From: Formosa sp. L2A11
GTDB lineage: Bacteria; Bacteroidota; Bacteroidia; Flavobacteriales; Flavobacteriaceae
DNA length: 64,000 nt
Assembly (NCBI RefSeq): GCF_009796865.1
Contig: NZ_CP047028.1
Coordinates: 3,162,001 to 3,226,000 of the forward strand
Direction of reading: 5' to 3'
Every line of letters begins with the position of its first letter. Position 1 is the first letter of the stretch. This document shows, in pieces, positions 15,355-26,100 of the stretch. The notes beneath the pieces are model-generated. The model did no database searches. It saw only the letters and a program-made list of their open reading frames with translations, and was not told the origin of the DNA. The position numbers and the translations under genes are program-made.

Positions 15355-16293
15355 TTACTCAAATTCATTAGGGTTTTTCTTATATTTTTTCTTGTCTCGC
15401 TTTGAAAACTCTTGCAATTTGAGTTCCTCATTAAATGATACGTTACAAATTTCTTTGGTCTGAACTTTTCTATTTGAATTATCTATGTAAAACGTTGGAT
15501 TTATATATTTAATTTTATAATCTCTATTGCTTATTGTACTTTTAGTATTATCTAATAAGTTTTTGAGATAATGAAAAGTATTAAAATCTAATCGATAATT
15601 TGTTTTATTAAATTTTTCTAATTTTCCTAGAGTAGTATGCGGGTAAACTTCCTGTCCTAATTTTACAAATATCTCATTTTTATCAAATCCCTTATAAGTA
15701 GCATAAGAACCATCTTCATGTTCTATTAATATAAGATTTCTTTTACTGGTATAGGTCTTATTAATTTCATCGTCATTTTTATATGTATCACTTATTTTAA
15801 CGACTATTCCTTTTCTCATAGAGTAAATAGTGTCTGGTTGATTTGAGTATACAATAAAAGATTTCCAGTCAATAGGTTTTTCACTTCCAAAATATTTTTC
15901 TCCAACATTTGACGCTTCAAGTATTTTTATAGATTTTCCTGTCTTAAAAGGAAGAACATACACTATGTTTTCATTTATTTTGGGGTCAGGATTTCCCATT
16001 ACATATTTTATTTTATAAGAAAAAGAAATTCCTTTTTTAGTGTTAGCAGGATGTAAGGTAAATAAAGATCCTGAAACATATTTTATTACTTTTTCATATG
16101 TTTTACTACAATTACAGTTTTCAAGATTATCAAACTCAAGGGTTAAATAATAACTTCCTGGAACATTTTTCTTATAATAGAACTCGATACTTTTATCGCT
16201 TTTTCTTTCATAAGTTATTTCAATTTTTTTATTTTGAGCATAAATAGATTGGGATAGTGTAAATAATATGACAAAAAGGGGTATTATTTTCAT
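15355..16293 (-). CDS. Exported LytM/M23-like protein, probably catalytically degenerate
   Basis: A 312-residue protein with a signal peptide (IIPLFVILFTLSQSIYAQ). Residues about 155-240 resemble the LytM/M23 peptidase fold: a RKGIVVKIS strand, IEHEDGSYATYKGF (normally HGxGxxTxYxH) and VKLGQEVYPHTTLGKL. The metal-binding HxxxD and HxH residues are not present, so it is probably a non-catalytic cell-wall-binding relative. The GTTGGGC sequence about 20 bases upstream of its start fits GTTRRRY. Confidence 0.65.
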   Translation of the reverse strand: MKIIPLFVILFTLSQSIYAQNKKIEITYERKSDKSIEFYYKKNVPGSYYLTLEFDNLENCNCSKTYEKVIKYVSGSLFTLHPANTKKGISFSYKIKYVMGNPDPKINENIVYVLPFKTGKSIKILEASNVGEKYFGSEKPIDWKSFIVYSNQPDTIYSMRKGIVVKISDTYKNDDEINKTYTSKRNLILIEHEDGSYATYKGFDKNEIFVKLGQEVYPHTTLGKLEKFNKTNYRLDFNTFHYLKNLLDNTKSTISNRDYKIKYINPTFYIDNSNRKVQTKEICNVSFNEELKLQEFSKRDKKKYKKNPNEFE

Positions 16294-16349
16294 GGTCTTT
16301 AATTTTGCCCAACTCCCATTATACCAAACAAACCAAAGTCTATCTCGTA

Positions 16350-16440
16350 AAGAGTCTTAATTATATATACTAAACTTAAAAGTAAAACAAATTAGACTAA
16401 TCGGGTTGCGGGAAAACCGTAATTAGGTGCGTGTTTTTAA
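16350..16440. repeat. Dispersed repeat, copy D
   Basis: Shares with copy C the stretch 16367-16395 and a GGGAAAACCGTAATTAG segment. It lies between the YobI-type NTPase gene and the LytM-like gene; its minus-strand end leads into GGAGTTGGGC, similar to the GGAGTTAG ends of copies A and B. Confidence 0.65.
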
Positions 16441-16449
16441 AAGACTATA

Positions 16450-19400
16450 TTATTTCCTTTTATGATTTACTCTTAAGCCAAAGAAACCTTCTGAAAAACT
16501 TGAAATGTAATCTTTCCGTTTCAAATTAGTCAATAATTCTCTATTATCAGGATTGTCTTGAATTTTCGCTCTTTTATCTCTATTTGTGATTTTTTCATAA
16601 CTGCTATCTAAGTTGTTTAAGAATTTTTCAATGAAAGTTACATCTGCACTAAAAAGATTCTTATTGAATAATTTTATTCTATTAGCAATCGGTACACATT
16701 TGTTTATGATTAAATCTTTGAAAAGCAACTCATTTATTCGAAATGAACTATCATTTAATATAAGTTGACTTATTAATTTTAAATTCTCGGAGTTTGATGC
16801 AATAGTGTCATTTGAACAAGTTTCTAAAAACTTAAGTTTTTCTAAGTTGTTTAGTGTTGTCGATTTTAAAATTAATTCTACATCATTTGAATCTAAAACG
16901 AGTTCCTCAATTTTTTCAATAAATTTAGATTTATATTTCTCTAACAACTCAATGGCTGACGTCTGATATTTTTCTTTTAAAATATTAAAACTTTCAATTG
17001 TTGGACTAATTACTTTATTCTTGATTAATGATTTAACTTTTTCTTTATCAAGATTATCAATATTTAATCCGCTATACCTCCAAGGAACTGAGTTTGTAAT
17101 TAAATCAAAGGATTTATTTTCGATATCGTTTGATTGGATTAATAGTTCACAGAATACACCAAAAATGTTTTCATCATTAACTTTAGTTGGTATTTTTACT
17201 TTTGATAATTTGTTCGCATTTTCAATATTATTAATGAAGTCAATAGTTGAGTCTAATATTTTATCTTCAGACTTTATGAAAAAGGACAATAAGTTTTCCC
17301 ATTTAGGCTCTATTTTATTATTTTCAATAATATATGACAACAAATTAGCATCTTCAATAAGTGAAATATCAGATATTTTTGTAACTACTTTTTTAATGAT
17401 TTCTTTTTTAAGTCTTAAATTTAAATCTGAGTGGTTTAATAGTTCTAAATACGATTTTTGTTCCTCATTAATATTCGTATCAAGCTTTAAGTAAATATTC
17501 GTTATGTAGTCATTTATGTAAGCTTCTATGTAGTTAATAAGACTATTCGAATTTGAGTTTTTAATTGAAGAATAATTAGAATTATCAAAGCTTACTTGTT
17601 CAAATTCACCATATTTTTTAATAATTTCACTAACCATTTTTTCGTTAAACTCATAATGATTATTCTCATAAATAAACTCTAAAATGCTTTCTGGTGAATT
17701 CTTAAAGTCTAAGTCAACAAATTTTAATTCTAAATTAGAGATAATATTTATTAGTTTATCAGTGTTAGAAGTAATGTTTAAAATATCAGGGTCTTTTGTT
17801 AGATGATTTTTTAGATTAGATTGTTTTTCTATTTTAATAATAGATTCAATTTCTGCATATTCTATGATGTATTTTAATATAGTATTTAAGTGTTCATCAG
17901 AAAACGCAACATCATTCACATAATATTCCCAAATACCAATCCAATACTCACATAGCGTTTTAATAAATAGATTTAAATTTTCTGTTATATCAACAAAGCC
18001 GTTTATGAATAGAATAGAAGCAGGGGATTCATCTTTTAATTTGGTAAAAATATATTCTAAAGGAATATTATTCGTTTTATGATTTTTAAGTAAACAGTCT
18101 AATAAATCATAATTTAAGATATATTCAGAGTTAAAATCAATTGGATTTATTTTTGAAATTACTTTATCAATTTTTGAAAGTTTATAATCAAACTCTAGTT
18201 TTTGTCTATTTCTTACATTAATAATAAATTTATGGTCATTTCTTGTTATACTACCTTCGTGAAACAAAGAAATGTAATCTATATAATCTTCTGTTATATA
18301 TCCACTTCTAATTAAAGTTGTGATGAAATCTTTATCTAAATTTTCATTTATATTTAAATCAATGTCTATGTTTTTTTGTAATAATTCAGAGATTTTTAAA
18401 TTTCTAGTTGTAATTTTTTGTTTCTCTAGTCCTTGTATTTCTTTTCTCAAAGAGTTTGATTTATTTGATTTAATATCTAGTATTTCCTGTTCCATTGCAT
18501 TATAGGATTTATCAGGATTAACTAACTTTTCAATTTCAGAAAAAGAGTTTTGTACTTTTTTTTCAGTATAAGCAATTCTATAGTAACAATTGTTGGCATC
18601 TGGCGTTTTGAAATAAATTTTATTCTCTTTTAGATATTCAAAGTTTTCATCTTTTAATAAATCATTAATAGTAACAGATTTGTTATTAATAATAAAAGAA
18701 TTAAAATCACCTAATGTTGCTATTATTTGAAGAATATATAATTGGCGAAGTTCTTTAATGTTTTTGATGTTTACCAATTCGAGATTTTTAATCTCTTCTT
18801 TCAAAATTGTTATTTTTTCTTCTATTCGATTGACCTCTTGGTTTACATATTTTGATTTGGAGTTTAAAATATTGTATAAGCTACCTTCATTTTTACTTAA
18901 AGAAACAAAATCATTAGGGTATTTATTTTTGTAAGTAATAATTGCAAATAATTTATTTTGATTTAAAGGAGTTTCTCCTTGTTTTACTTTGTATAAATAA
19001 AATTCATTAGAGATATTATGAAGTAATCGCATATCATCTATAAAAAAGGAGATGTCTTCAATAAAAGTTTCTGTTAGGTTGTATTTATATTTTTCCTTCT
19101 TGCGTAGTAAAATTTCACTTGAATTTGATGAGTTAATTACTGGAATAACAGGAATTATGAAATCAAAAAATTTAATTCTTTCATTGTCTGAAAACATATC
19201 ATCTCTTACAGCATATATGAATGTGATGTTTTTCTTTTTGGTTTTTTCGGAGTTGTTTAATAGAAGGTTAATTTCTCTAAGTTTTGTGAAAATTTCAGTT
19301 TCTTCAAAACGGTCAAGGTCTTCTATAATTACAACATTATAAGGTCTTATTGAAAAGAAATAAAGGATTTCATCTAAATGATGGTTCAATATAGACTTGT

Positions 19401-20142
19401 TAATACTTTCTCCAATTCCTATTTCAGCATTTTGAAACTTAAGCTTATTAATTGTTATAGAACTAATAATTCTAATGGATTTATAAACTAAAAAGAAAAT
19501 ACCAATTATAATTATTAAAATACTACTGTAGTGTAATGTGTTGCAAATAAAAATACTTAAAGGGTTATCTTTAAAAACACTTTGTATAAGATATGGATTA
19601 AAATAATTTAATAAAGCTATTATGAATAGTAAAATACCGACTGTAGTAAATAAAAGTTTTTTCCCGCTATAACTTTTAATTTTTTTGAATCTGGAATCTG
19701 GAATATTTTTATCTTCTTCGTGATAAAATATTTGCTGTAAAATACTTGTCTCTATAAGTCTTAATAGGTCTTCTTTATCCTTTTCAATAGGCTTAGGTTT
19801 ACTATTGTCATCTTTTTTTATTTTTTCTTCTTTAAATGTTGCTAAAGAAATATTTAGAAATTCTAATTCAGATCCTTTGTAGTTTTTTCGGAAAGTTTTC
19901 AGAATTGTACTTTTTCCTGAACCATAAGACCCAGTAAGAGCAATATTTTTTATGTCTTCTTCTTCACGATTTTCAAGTGCCCATTGCAAAGCATTTGAAT
20001 AATGACCTTCTTTATCACCATTAGTGATGGGGGAAAGAGATGAATAATCTACTTCTATTGGATTTTTTTCGGAAAATTTAAAATGTAATTTTTCAAGTTT
20101 TTTTGAAGCAATTAATAAGAAATCAAGTAGTTTTTTTTTCAT
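16450..20142 (-). CDS. YobI-family large P-loop NTPase
   Basis: About 1230 residues from the ATG at 20142. The N-terminal NTPase region has Walker A GSYGSGKST (about 70-80), two membrane segments (about 170-195 and 205-230), and Walker B VVIIEDLDRFEE. This is the arrangement of YobI/KAP-like membrane NTPases with an insertion of two transmembrane helices. A long alpha-helical repeat-rich C-terminus (about 400-1230) probably senses or binds partners. The family is often found in accessory or defence regions but its function is not established. The in-frame TTG at 20211 was rejected in favour of MKKKLLDF. Confidence 0.8.
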   Translation of the reverse strand: MKKKLLDFLLIASKKLEKLHFKFSEKNPIEVDYSSLSPITNGDKEGHYSNALQWALENREEEDIKNIALTGSYGSGKSTILKTFRKNYKGSELEFLNISLATFKEEKIKKDDNSKPKPIEKDKEDLLRLIETSILQQIFYHEEDKNIPDSRFKKIKSYSGKKLLFTTVGILLFIIALLNYFNPYLIQSVFKDNPLSIFICNTLHYSSILIIIIGIFFLVYKSIRIISSITINKLKFQNAEIGIGESINKSILNHHLDEILYFFSIRPYNVVIIEDLDRFEETEIFTKLREINLLLNNSEKTKKKNITFIYAVRDDMFSDNERIKFFDFIIPVIPVINSSNSSEILLRKKEKYKYNLTETFIEDISFFIDDMRLLHNISNEFYLYKVKQGETPLNQNKLFAIITYKNKYPNDFVSLSKNEGSLYNILNSKSKYVNQEVNRIEEKITILKEEIKNLELVNIKNIKELRQLYILQIIATLGDFNSFIINNKSVTINDLLKDENFEYLKENKIYFKTPDANNCYYRIAYTEKKVQNSFSEIEKLVNPDKSYNAMEQEILDIKSNKSNSLRKEIQGLEKQKITTRNLKISELLQKNIDIDLNINENLDKDFITTLIRSGYITEDYIDYISLFHEGSITRNDHKFIINVRNRQKLEFDYKLSKIDKVISKINPIDFNSEYILNYDLLDCLLKNHKTNNIPLEYIFTKLKDESPASILFINGFVDITENLNLFIKTLCEYWIGIWEYYVNDVAFSDEHLNTILKYIIEYAEIESIIKIEKQSNLKNHLTKDPDILNITSNTDKLINIISNLELKFVDLDFKNSPESILEFIYENNHYEFNEKMVSEIIKKYGEFEQVSFDNSNYSSIKNSNSNSLINYIEAYINDYITNIYLKLDTNINEEQKSYLELLNHSDLNLRLKKEIIKKVVTKISDISLIEDANLLSYIIENNKIEPKWENLLSFFIKSEDKILDSTIDFINNIENANKLSKVKIPTKVNDENIFGVFCELLIQSNDIENKSFDLITNSVPWRYSGLNIDNLDKEKVKSLIKNKVISPTIESFNILKEKYQTSAIELLEKYKSKFIEKIEELVLDSNDVELILKSTTLNNLEKLKFLETCSNDTIASNSENLKLISQLILNDSSFRINELLFKDLIINKCVPIANRIKLFNKNLFSADVTFIEKFLNNLDSSYEKITNRDKRAKIQDNPDNRELLTNLKRKDYISSFSEGFFGLRVNHKRK

Positions 20143-20420
20143 AAATATAGTTTTCTTATAATTGTAGCCAAGTTCTTGAAACCAAAACAAACCTAAGTCC
20201 ATCAAGCCCAAAAGCCCTATTAAAATTAATGTTCCTAAAAATAAAACATTTCTATGATATCTTTTTACTGAAAACCATAATCATCAAAAGTAATTTAAAA
20301 CGTCAAAATAAGGTGCATACCAACTGTTAGTCAAACGCCTATAGTCTCTGCCAGTTATGGTATAGAGTTGCTAAAAATGACATACAAGCGCAGTATAGAC
20401 CTACATTGAGCTTGTATCGT

Positions 20421-20546
20421 TTAAACCAAATCTAAAATAATTGCCATCACATCTTTAAACGTGGGTTCGCCTGTCACTAAAAAATCGGAAATGCTCCGGA
20501 TAGACAAAACAATCACGTTGTATTTAAAATTGTAACTAGAAAACAT
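20421..20546 (-). pseudogene. Short orphan frame, probable C-terminal gene remnant
   Basis: A 41-codon frame (MFSSYNFKYNVIVLSIRSIS...) with protein-like composition ending DVMAIILDLV, directly preceded by stops. I do not recognise the family. The surrounding gap 20212-20808 holds no gene; it carries a GAAAACCATAAT segment (about 20270) like the dispersed repeats and a CCAACTGTTAG motif near 20328. It marks the border between the accessory region and the cobalamin cluster. Confidence 0.3.
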
Positions 20547-20808
20547 GAAAAACAATTTCAGACTATAATAAAAATCCATCGCTAATAGTATCAATTTAAT
20601 TTCAGAATAACACCGTTACTAACTGCGACAACAGATATGGCAAAGACGGGGCAACTTAGGGGTTATAGCGTGGTTATACCATGCTTATAGTAATATATAT
20701 ATAAACCCCATGTATAATTATAGCATTACAAATTCTAAGACTACAAATTTTATAATGCAATATTACTTCCCATCCCCAACCTAAAGACGCTCCTATTCTC
20801 TATTAGAC

Positions 20809-21339
20809 TTATATTTTTGAATACTTTATTTTTAAAACAGCCCCATATTCTATACTTAAAACGTTAAAAGAATTCTTTAAATCTATAGTATTAAAATAGG
20901 CCCATAAACTTCTTATTACACCAGAATGCGTTACAATGGCAATTTTATTATAATGATTAGGAATAGTGTTTATAAACGAGACCGCTCTATTTTGTAACTC
21001 TTGATAACTTTCCCCTTTATCTGCTGGTGTATTCACCCAATCATTATACCAAGGCTGAATGTCTGCATTTGGGATATCACTCCATTTTTTAAGTTCCCAC
21101 GACCCAAAATCAAGTTCCTTTAAACGATTATCTGTAATATAATTTTTATCGATTAATACTGCTAATTGTGTACACCGCTGTAAAGGACTAGAATATACTT
21201 TATCAAATTGTTTAGGAATGGATTCTAAAATATGCTTTGCTTCTAACGGAAACGTATCTTTTAAAGGCATATCACTTTGTCCATAACAAATCCCCCTTTC
21301 AATATCGGGTGTAGTATGCCTTATTAAATATATTTCCAT
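20809..21339 (-). CDS. cobC: Alpha-ribazole phosphatase (histidine phosphatase family)
   Basis: 176 residues. The N-terminal LIRHTTP is the catalytic RHG-type motif of the histidine phosphatase superfamily, and VTHSGVIRS near 137 supplies the second His. The SSPLQRC segment is also conserved. Together with its position at the end of the cobalamin cluster this indicates CobC, which removes the phosphate from alpha-ribazole-5'-phosphate or adenosylcobalamin-5'-phosphate in nucleotide loop assembly. Its start overlaps the cobS gene by 16 bases. Confidence 0.85.
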   Translation of the reverse strand: MEIYLIRHTTPDIERGICYGQSDMPLKDTFPLEAKHILESIPKQFDKVYSSPLQRCTQLAVLIDKNYITDNRLKELDFGSWELKKWSDIPNADIQPWYNDWVNTPADKGESYQELQNRAVSFINTIPNHYNKIAIVTHSGVIRSLWAYFNTIDLKNSFNVLSIEYGAVLKIKYSKI

Positions 21340-22127
21340 AATAGAAAAATACTTAAATAAAATATGATTTCACAAATTTGTTGAATCGCACCTAAGCAGT
21401 CTCCTGTATAACCACCAATCCACTTATTAAAAAGCCTTATAAGTATCACTTTCGTTATATAGATTGGGATGATCAATAAAAGGACATAAGGTGTTTCAAA
21501 TAAAAACAAAGGAAATACGGCTAATACAAATGCAAATATAAAATCAGGACTTGTCCATTTTAAACCTTCAGGAGTTATTGATTTTAATTTTGAAGTATCA
21601 TCATTTAAGCGAGCATATTCATGTGTAATCATTGTACAAATTGGCATTAACCGACTAACACTATGACCCGCAAGTAATACAAATAGAATAAAATAATAAG
21701 TAGGAATTCCATTTGCTTCGGGTAATTCTACCAAAGCTACTAATAATTGAAATTTTAAAAATAGTCCCATTATTAAAGCAATCGCACCATAAGTCCCGAT
21801 TGTACTATCTTTCATTATCAACAGAATCTTTTCTTTATTCCAACCACCTCCAAAGCCATCAGCAGTATCTGCTAAACCATCTTCATGAAACGCACTTGTT
21901 ATCAATAAACTATAAATCATAGATAAAGTAACTGCTATTGAAACAGGTAAAATAGTAAGCATTAAAGTTAATATAAGAGCAGAAAAGCACCCAACGAATA
22001 ATCCTATAAGTGGTAAATATTTAATCGATTTTTTAGAATATTCTTTATTAAACTCAACGCCCTTAGGCACTGGCACTCTTGTATAAAACATTAATGCCGT
22101 AAAGAATATTTGGATTTCCCTTTTCAT
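21324..22127 (-). CDS. cobS: Adenosylcobinamide-GDP ribazoletransferase
   Basis: 267 residues, integral membrane, with about seven hydrophobic segments. Diagnostic motifs are FYTRVPVPKG near the N-terminus, AFHEDGLADTADGFGGG (about 80-97) with the acidic residues for Mg binding, KDSTIGTYGA, and GGYTGDCLGA near the C-terminus. It joins GDP-activated cobinamide to alpha-ribazole at the membrane. It lies 9 bases downstream of cobT. Confidence 0.93.
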   Translation of the reverse strand: MKREIQIFFTALMFYTRVPVPKGVEFNKEYSKKSIKYLPLIGLFVGCFSALILTLMLTILPVSIAVTLSMIYSLLITSAFHEDGLADTADGFGGGWNKEKILLIMKDSTIGTYGAIALIMGLFLKFQLLVALVELPEANGIPTYYFILFVLLAGHSVSRLMPICTMITHEYARLNDDTSKLKSITPEGLKWTSPDFIFAFVLAVFPLFLFETPYVLLLIIPIYITKVILIRLFNKWIGGYTGDCLGAIQQICEIIFYLSIFLLWKYI

Positions 22128-22136
22128 GGATTGCGT

Positions 22137-23174
22137 TTATTTATCAGAGACATTTACATCATCAAAACTTGCCATTTGGTTTATAAAATTAACAGCAGAT
22201 TGTACTAAGGGAAAAGCAATGGCGGCTCCTGTTCCTTCTCCTAATCTTAAACCTAAATTTAATAAAGGTTTAGCTTCAAAATAATCTAATAATTTTTGAT
22301 GTCCTGCTTCCCCAGAAGTATGTGCAAAAATACAATAATCTAAAACTTTTGGATTTAATTTTTCAGCAACCAATAAAGCAGATGTTATAATAAATCCATC
22401 TATTAATAAAGTCATTTTTAGTTCTGCAGCTTGTAGCATTGCTCCTGCTATCATTACTATTTCAAAACCTCCAAAAGTTTGTAAAACATCTTCTACTGAA
22501 GTTACTGAAGCATGTTTTTCTATAACCGATCTAAGCACTTGTTTTTTATTTACAACACCTGCATTATCTAAACCGGCTCCCATACCAACGCAATCTTCAA
22601 TTGGCATATCTAACAACTTACTCATAAGTAAAGATGCTGAGCTTGTATTACCAATTCCCATTTCTCCAAAACCAATAACATTAGTTCCTTCTGAGTAAAT
22701 TTTGGTTACTATTTCTGCGCCTTTTTCAATACACTTTTCACTTTGAGCTTTAGTCATTGCGGGTTCATTTAAGTAATTTTTGGTACCTAAATCAATTTTT
22801 GCATCAATTAATCCTGGTAAATTTTTAAAATCATATTTAACACCAGAATCAACCACTTTTAAATCAATATTATGTTGTTTAGTAAACACATTAATTCCTG
22901 CGCCACCGTTTAAAAAATTATACACCATTTGCCAAGTCACTTCTTGCGGATTAGGGTTTACAACGCCATCTTCGGCAATACCATGATCGGCAGCAAATAA
23001 GGCAATGGTTGGTTTGCTTAATTTCGGACTTAATGTTTGCTGAATACTACCTATTTTTATAGCAATCTCTTCCAATATTCCTAAAGATCCTTTGGGTTTT
23101 GTTTTATTATCTATTTTATGAACTAATTGCTCTAAAATGTCTTGATTTGGTGATTGAATATTAAATTTTTTCAT
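22137..23174 (-). CDS. cobT: Nicotinate-nucleotide--dimethylbenzimidazole phosphoribosyltransferase
   Basis: 345 residues, normal length. KPKGSLGILEEIA, ALFAADHGIAEDGV, GEMGIGNTSSAS and EGTGAAIAFP (catalytic Glu near the C-terminus) are all present. It makes alpha-ribazole phosphate from dimethylbenzimidazole and nicotinate mononucleotide, using the base made by BluB encoded elsewhere in this cluster. It is separated from cobN by 4 bases. Confidence 0.95.
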   Translation of the reverse strand: MKKFNIQSPNQDILEQLVHKIDNKTKPKGSLGILEEIAIKIGSIQQTLSPKLSKPTIALFAADHGIAEDGVVNPNPQEVTWQMVYNFLNGGAGINVFTKQHNIDLKVVDSGVKYDFKNLPGLIDAKIDLGTKNYLNEPAMTKAQSEKCIEKGAEIVTKIYSEGTNVIGFGEMGIGNTSSASLLMSKLLDMPIEDCVGMGAGLDNAGVVNKKQVLRSVIEKHASVTSVEDVLQTFGGFEIVMIAGAMLQAAELKMTLLIDGFIITSALLVAEKLNPKVLDYCIFAHTSGEAGHQKLLDYFEAKPLLNLGLRLGEGTGAAIAFPLVQSAVNFINQMASFDDVNVSDK

Positions 23175-23178
23175 TTTT

Positions 23179-26100
23179 TTATTCTGTTATATTATCCGAT
23201 TTTTTATAAATCTCTTTTAATTCCTCTACCGTTTCTTCAGACGGGTTTTCCCACAAGCCTCTTTGAATCGCTTCTAACATACGTTCAGACATATCTTTTA
23301 ATGCCCAAGGATTGTGCTCTTCTATAAAGGCTTTATTTTCTTCATCGAATAGGTACGTTTCAGTAATTTGTTCGTACATAAAATCTTCTATCAAATTAGT
23401 GGTGGCATCGTAAGCAAACAAATAATCCATAGTTGCAGCCATTTCAAAAGCACCTTTATAACCGTGTTCTTGCATACCTTTCATCCATTTAGGATTTACA
23501 ACTCTAGATCGGAATACTTTTAATAATTCTTCTTTTAAAGATTTCACCTTCGGATTATCAGGACGCGAATGATCACCAAAATACGTTTCTGGCTGACTTC
23601 CTTTTACGGTATTTACAGCCGCAGTCATTCCGCCTTGAAACTGATAATAATCGTCGGAATCTAAAATATCATGTTCTCTATTGTCTTGATTTTGCATGAC
23701 GACTTCTATATTAGAGAGTCGTTTTTTAAAGGTTTCATGAGCCGATTTTCCGCTGTTGTTTTTTCCGAAATACGCATAACCACTCCAATTGATATACGCT
23801 TGTGCTAAATCGTCTGATGTTGTCCAGTTTTTTCCATCAATTAAACCTTGTAAACCTGCGCCGTATGCTCCCGGTTTAGAACCAAATACACGATACAATG
23901 CTTTTTCTGTGGCTTGTTTTTCATCTAAACCTTCTTCTTGCCATTGCTGTTTTTCTTCATCAAAACGCTTTTTAATAGGATTCTGTTCATCTGTTTCATC
24001 TAAAGACGCTACTTTCTCTACAGCTGCATTAAATAAAGAAATTAAATCAGGAAAAGCATCTCTAAAAAACCCAGAAATACGCAGCATAACATCTACTCGT
24101 GGTCGTCTTAATTCTAAGGTAGAAAGTACTTTAAAATCTTTAACGCGTCGGTTACTGCCTTGCCAAACAGGTTTTACACCAATTAAAGCCAAAGCTTGTG
24201 CAATATCGTCGCCACTGGTTCGCATGGTAGACGTTCCCCAAACAGATAAACCTATAGATGTAGGATATTCTCCGTTTTCTTGTAAATAGCGATCAATAAT
24301 ATTTTTGGCACTTTTTTCGCCTAATTGATATGCCGTTTCGGAAGGAACAGTACGAACATCTACCGAATAAAAATTCCGTCCCGTTGGCAAAATATCTAAT
24401 CGTCCTCGTGTTGGAGCACCAGATCCTCCTGCAGGAATAAAATGTCCGTTTAAACCTTTTATTAAATGCGTAATTTCATGACTCGTTTTTTGCAAAACAG
24501 GTAACGTATATTGTTGTATATGGTTTAGTATGTGATTGGTATATTGTCCAATATTTTCAATACTATTATTATTGACTAATTGATTTACAAGGTTTTTAGC
24601 TTTGTTTTCTAGCAACTCAACCGCTTGTCCGTAAGTTCTGCACGAAATACCAAAAATTTCTTTTTCAAAAGCATCTGAAAACACCACATTTATAGGATCG
24701 AAATTAAGCTGTAAATCTTCAGCTAAGCATTGCGTAATGCCTTTTAAATCGCCTTGCGGTAAACGATGCAACGCCACAATTAAATCGACTAATTTTTCTG
24801 CTCGTGGTAATTGCCCTAAAATATGTAAACCACCTCTAATTTGAGATTCTTTTAACTCGCATAAATACCCATCAATAACTTCTAATAAAGCATCAATATC
24901 TTTACCATCTTCATTTAAATCACTTTTAAGATGCGTTTCATTTACAAGCGTTTCAATCTTCGTTTTAATTAGTGTTGCTCTTTTTTTATCGATTAAAGCA
25001 GCTTCATAAAACTCATCTATTAACAATTCTAACTTTAGTAAATCACCATAATTTTCTGCCCGTGTCATTGGCGGAATTAAATGGTCTAAAATAATAGCCT
25101 GATTTCGTCTTTTTGCTTGTGTTCCTTCTCCTGGATCATTAATAATAAACGGATAAAAATGAGGAATTGCCCCTAAAATAGCCGCAGGAAAACACGTTTC
25201 TTTACTTAAAGCTACACTTTTTCCGGGTAACCATTCTAAATTTCCGTGTTTACCAATATGTACTAAAGCATCGGCTTTAAAACTATGTTGCAACCAAATA
25301 TAATAAGCTAAATACGCAGGTGGTGGCGGTAAATCTGGTGAGTGATAACTGGCTTGTAAATCTAAATTATAACCTCTGCTTGGCTGAATACTTACCAATA
25401 CGTTTTCTGAAATAAAACCTGGAATTAAAAAATGTCCTTTTTGATAATTCGGAGATTCTGTTGGGTTTCCCCATTGAGCTTCAATTGTATCTCGAAGTGT
25501 TTTCGACAATTGATTGTAATACTGATAAAAAACCGCTTCGTCTAACTTAATAGCGTGGCGTTCATTTAAAGTATTTATCGTTTCTAAACTATTAGTAACC
25601 GAATTGGTTAATTTATCTATAAGTTCGTTTGTTGTTTTAGGATAATCACCTGCTAAAGCATAATGTTCTTCAGCTAACTGCGCTAAAATTTGTAATGCAC
25701 TTTGTGGCGTATCTAACCCAACACCATTCGCTAAACGGCTATTTTTATTCGGATAATTAGGTAGAACCAAAGCGATTTTTTTCTCTGCATTGGTTTTTTC
25801 CTGTAGATTAATCCACCCTTTAGACATTTGCGCAACAAACTCGCAACCTTCTAGATTTGCAACATAAGAAACCACTTCAGAATCTGTTAATGTATCTTTT
25901 TCTGTCGATTCTTTAAAAGAAATGACTTTCGAAATAATTTTACCATCTACTTCTGGCAAAGCAATATTCATAGCGATATCTGTAGGCGGTAAACCGAAAC
26001 TTCCCTCCTGCCAACTTTCTCGATTACAACTTCCCATAATCGCTTGAATAACGGGAACATTAAAGACATCGAACAAGCTTTGAGACGTCTCATGAAATCC

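Noticed and set aside
20341..20420. TACAAGC / GCTTGTA hairpin as a possible terminator or attC-like site
   Set aside because: A short stem without T tail and without a matching unit boundary on the other side.
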